Shown piece by piece: positions 61,601-64,000 of a DNA stretch of 64,000 nucleotides (positions are counted from its first letter, which is position 1; every line of letters starts with the position of its first letter). The stretch comes from Acanthosepion lycidas. Taxonomy: Eukaryota; Mollusca; Cephalopoda; Sepiida; Sepiidae. The position numbers were made by a program, and so were the translations under genes. Location of the stretch: positions 215,564 through 279,563 of the forward strand of contig CAWVQA010000044.1 in NCBI GenBank assembly GCA_963932145.1, in the 5' to 3' direction. Under the pieces are notes generated by a model. That model did not search any database and was not told the origin of the DNA. It was given only the letters and a program-made list of their open reading frames with translations.

Positions 61601-64000
61601 AACTTATTGATTTTAACTAGGTTCAGAAGTTTTGACAAAGTTATATTTAAGATTTTATGTTTTACACAACTTTTAATTACATAGCGATTTACATGCAAAA
61701 TCTAGCTTTTTTCACTACTTTTTCAACGCTAGATTGTAAATATCAATAACTGTTTGAAAACATTAGAAAAACCATGAAATTATTGAAAATCGATATGAAA
61801 TCAATCAAAACTTATTGATTTTAACTAGTTTCAGAAGTTTTGACAAAGTTATATTTAAGATTTTATGTTTTACTCAACTTTTACTTACATAGCGATTTAG
61901 ATGCAAAATCTAGCTGTTTTGATTACTTTTTAACGCTAGATTGTAAATATCAATAACTGTTTGAAAACATTAGAAAAACAATGAAATTATTGAAAATCGA
62001 TATGAAATCAATCAAAACTTATTGATTTTAACTAGTTTCAGAAGTTTTGACAAAGTTATATTTAAGATTTTATGTTTTACACAACTTTTAATTACATAGC
62101 GATTTACATGCAAAATCTAGCTTTTTTCACTACTTTTTCAACGCTAGTTTGTAAATATCAATAACTGTTTGAAAACATTAGAAAAACAATGAAATTATTG
62201 AAAATCGATATGAAATCAATCAAAGCTTATTGATTTTATCTAGTTTCAGAAGTTTTGACAAAGTTATATTTAAGATTTTATGTTTTACGCAACTTTTAAT
62301 TACATAGCGATTTACATGCAAAATCTAGCTTTTTTCACTACTTTTTCAACGCTAGATTGTAAATATCAATAACTGTTTGAAAACATTAGAAAAACCATGA
62401 AATTATTGAAAATCGATATGAAATCAATCAAAACTTATTGATTTTAACTAGTTTCAGAAGTTTTGACAAAGTTATATTTAAGATTTTATGTTTTACTCAA
62501 CTTTTACTTACATAGCGATTTAGATGCAAAATCTAGCTGTTTTGATTACTTTTTAACGCTAGATTGTAAATATCAATAACTGTTTGAAAACATTAGAAAA
62601 ACAATGAAATTATTGAAAATCGATATGAAATCAATCAAAACTTATTGATTTTAACTAGTTTCAGAAGTTTTGACAAAGTTATATTTAAGATTTTATGTTT
62701 TACACAACTTTTAATTACATAGCGATTTACATGCAAAATCTAGCTTTTTTCACTACTTTTTCAACGCTAGATTGTAAATATCAATAACTGTTTGAAAACA
62801 TTAGAAAAACCATGAAATTATTGAAAATCGATATGAAATCAATCAAAACTTATTGATTTTAACTAGTTTCAGAAGTTTTGACAAAGTTATATTTAAGATT
62901 TTATGTTTTACTCAACTTTTACTTACATAGCGATTTAGATGCAAAATCTAGCTGTTTTGATTACTTTTTAACGCTAGATTGTAAATATCAATAACTGTTT
63001 GAAAACATTAGAAAAACAATGAAATTATTGAAAATCGATATGAAATCAATCAAAACTTATTGATTTTAACTAGTTTCAGAAGTTTTGACAAAGTTATATT
63101 TAAGATTTTATGTTTTACACAACTTTTAATTACATAGCGATTTACATGCAAAATCTAGCTTTTTTCACTACTTTTTCAACGCTAGTTTGTAAATATCAAT
63201 AACTGTTTGAAAACATTAGAAAAACAATGAAATTATTGAAAATCGATATGAAATCAATCAAAGCTTATTGATTTTATCTAGTTTCAGAAGTTTTGACAAA
63301 GTTATATTTAAGATTTTATGTTTTACACAACTTTTAATTACATAGCGATTTACATGCAAAATCTAGCTTTTTTCACTACTTTTTCAACGCTAGTTTGTAA
63401 ATATCAATAACTGTTAGAAAACATTAGAAAAACAATGAAATTATTGAAAATCGATATGAAATCAATCAAAACTTATTGATTTTAACGAGTTTCAGAAGTT
63501 TTGACAAAGTTTTATTTTAGATTTTATGTTTTACACAACTTTTACTTACATAGCGATTTACATGCAAAATCTAGCTGTTTTGACTACTTTTTAACGCTAG
63601 TTTGTAAATATCAATATCTGTTTGACAACATTAGAAAAACAATGAAATTATTGAAAATCGATATGAAATCAATCAAAACTTATTGATTTTAACTAGTTTC
63701 AGAAGTTTTGACAAAGTTATATTTAAGATTTTATGTTTTACACAACTTTTACTTACATAGCGATTTACATGCAAAATCTAGCTTTTTTCACTACTTTTTC
63801 AACGCTAGTTTGTAAATATCAATAACTGTTTGAAAACATTAGAAAAACAATGAAATTATTGAAAATCGATATGAAATCAATCAAAACTTATTGATTTTAA
63901 CTAGTTTCAGATGTTTTGACAAAGTTATATTTAAGATTTTATGTTTTACTCAACTTTTACTTACATAGCGATTTAGATGCAAAATCTAGCTGTTTTGATT
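58613..64000. repeat. Mixed satellite segment to the right edge
   Basis: Order: back of G, G-like (CAGAAG, GTTATATT), D/A F' A F A F' A B B/C H E F A F' A B I/F' A F' A B I H E and a partial A (63892-64000, with CAGATG). D/A (58910) has GAAAGCATT, F' (59117) has GTTTAAGAAG, A (59740) has CTACTTTCAG, and F' (59947) has AGCGTTTTAC. These are the markers seen at 6.3-9.6 kb. I/F' (62231) joins a TTATCTAG, ACGCAAC front to a CTAGATTG, AACCATG back. B/C (60570) has CTAGCCTTTTTC. Confidence 0.87.

Larger units (their letters stand above)
1..64000. repeat. Satellite DNA array, 207/208-bp unit, about 308 copies
   Basis: Every part of the window is the same unit repeated head to tail in one orientation, with no interruption by unique sequence. 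Units are 208 bp when they carry TTTTTCAACG and 207 bp when they carry TTTTTAACG; a few differ by further small indels (206, 205-ish none seen, one of 196). Monomer 1 starts at base 1 in the phase used here and the last complete monomer is 63684-63891. The common monomer has 48 G+C in 208 bases. It begins T-rich and ends A-rich. No coding, RNA or mobile-element signature is visible outside the repeat. Long homogeneous arrays of this kind are characteristic of eukaryotic centromeric or pericentromeric heterochromatin; that placement is inferred. The species is not identifiable from the sequence. Confidence 0.98.

Noticed and set aside
1479..63686. Twenty-eight near-identical short open frames of 61-63 codons as genes or a peptide family
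   Set aside because: They begin at TTG, occur only in one satellite subfamily, end at the unit boundary, have no start context or flanking gene structure, and are closed in related units. Repetition of the DNA explains their similarity.
1..64000. CRISPR array
   Set aside because: The whole 207/208-bp unit repeats with no unique spacers between short repeats, and no cas gene is present.
1..64000. Bacterial-type promoters (TTGACA in every unit)
   Set aside because: TTGACA recurs at unit positions 25-30 because the unit repeats. At a 17-bp spacing the matching hexamer is TTATGT, a poor -10 box, and nothing in the array is a credible bacterial gene.
1..64000. CENP-B box
   Set aside because: No match to the TTCG...CGGGA core was seen in any subfamily. 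The G+C-poor unit has only three CpGs, in unrelated contexts.
1..64000. rDNA spacer, tRNA cluster, telomeric repeat or transposon ends
   Set aside because: There are no conserved rRNA or tRNA segments, no telomere-type short repeats, no long terminal or terminal inverted repeats and no target-site duplications; the array is never interrupted.

Overview
The whole 64 kb window is one uninterrupted tandem satellite array. From end to end it is a head-to-tail repeat with a 207/208 bp unit and about 23% G+C (48 of 208 bases in the common form). I parse 308 complete monomers plus a 109-base partial copy at the right edge, all on one strand. I see no gene, rRNA, tRNA, transposon, CRISPR array or unique spacer. 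An array of this size and unit length points to eukaryotic heterochromatin, possibly centromeric or pericentromeric. The sequence does not identify the species. The lack of CpG depletion in the monomer mildly favours a genome with little CpG methylation, such as many invertebrates.

Monomers fall into recurring subfamilies, named here by diagnostic bases (phase: unit begins TGATTTTAAC). A: CTCAAC, ACTTAC, TTAGATG, GTTTTGATTAC, GATTG (207 bp). b: the common 208-bp form. B: b ending AAAGCTT. C: GACAAC, TTAATATCTG, ATTACAAAAAC (207). D: b with GTTTTATTTAAG. E: b with ACTTAC. P: b with CAGTAG and GTTTTATTT. F: P with GATTG and AACCATG. F': F with CAGAAG and GTTATATT. G: CAGTAG, GCAAATGTAG, GATTAC (206); G' is G without the 1-bp deletion. 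H: TAACGAG, GTTTTATTTTAG, GACTAC, CAATATCTG (207). I: TTATCTAG start, usually after B. Slashes mark hybrids, front type/back type.

Layout: 1-1038 A B C D E; 1039-3942 two 7-mers (1452 bp each); 3943-4774 E P E b; 4775-5811 the 5-mer H b G B I; 5812-10999 mixed; 11000-15981 a 12-mer twice (2491 bp); 15775-19510 a 9-mer twice (1868 bp); 19511-26152 an 18-mer and its truncated copy (offset 3736); 26153-31130 a mosaic; 31131-33206 a 5-mer twice (1038 bp); 33207-37982 mixed; 37983-40471 a 6-mer twice (1245 bp); 40472-44193 mixed; 44194-47097 a 7-mer twice (1452 bp); 47098-48250 mixed; 48251-58612 a 25-mer twice (5181 bp); 58613-64000 mixed, with blocks matching 6.3-10.2 kb.

The biology visible here is array evolution. 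Higher-order repeats nest at several scales, and hybrid monomers mark unequal-exchange breakpoints. Blocks of rare variants recur up to 52.7 kb apart. Each monomer also carries phased A-tracts, a dyad across the unit junction and three conserved CpGs. Many monomers translate to the same 61-codon open frame, but this follows from the repeat and is not evidence of a gene.
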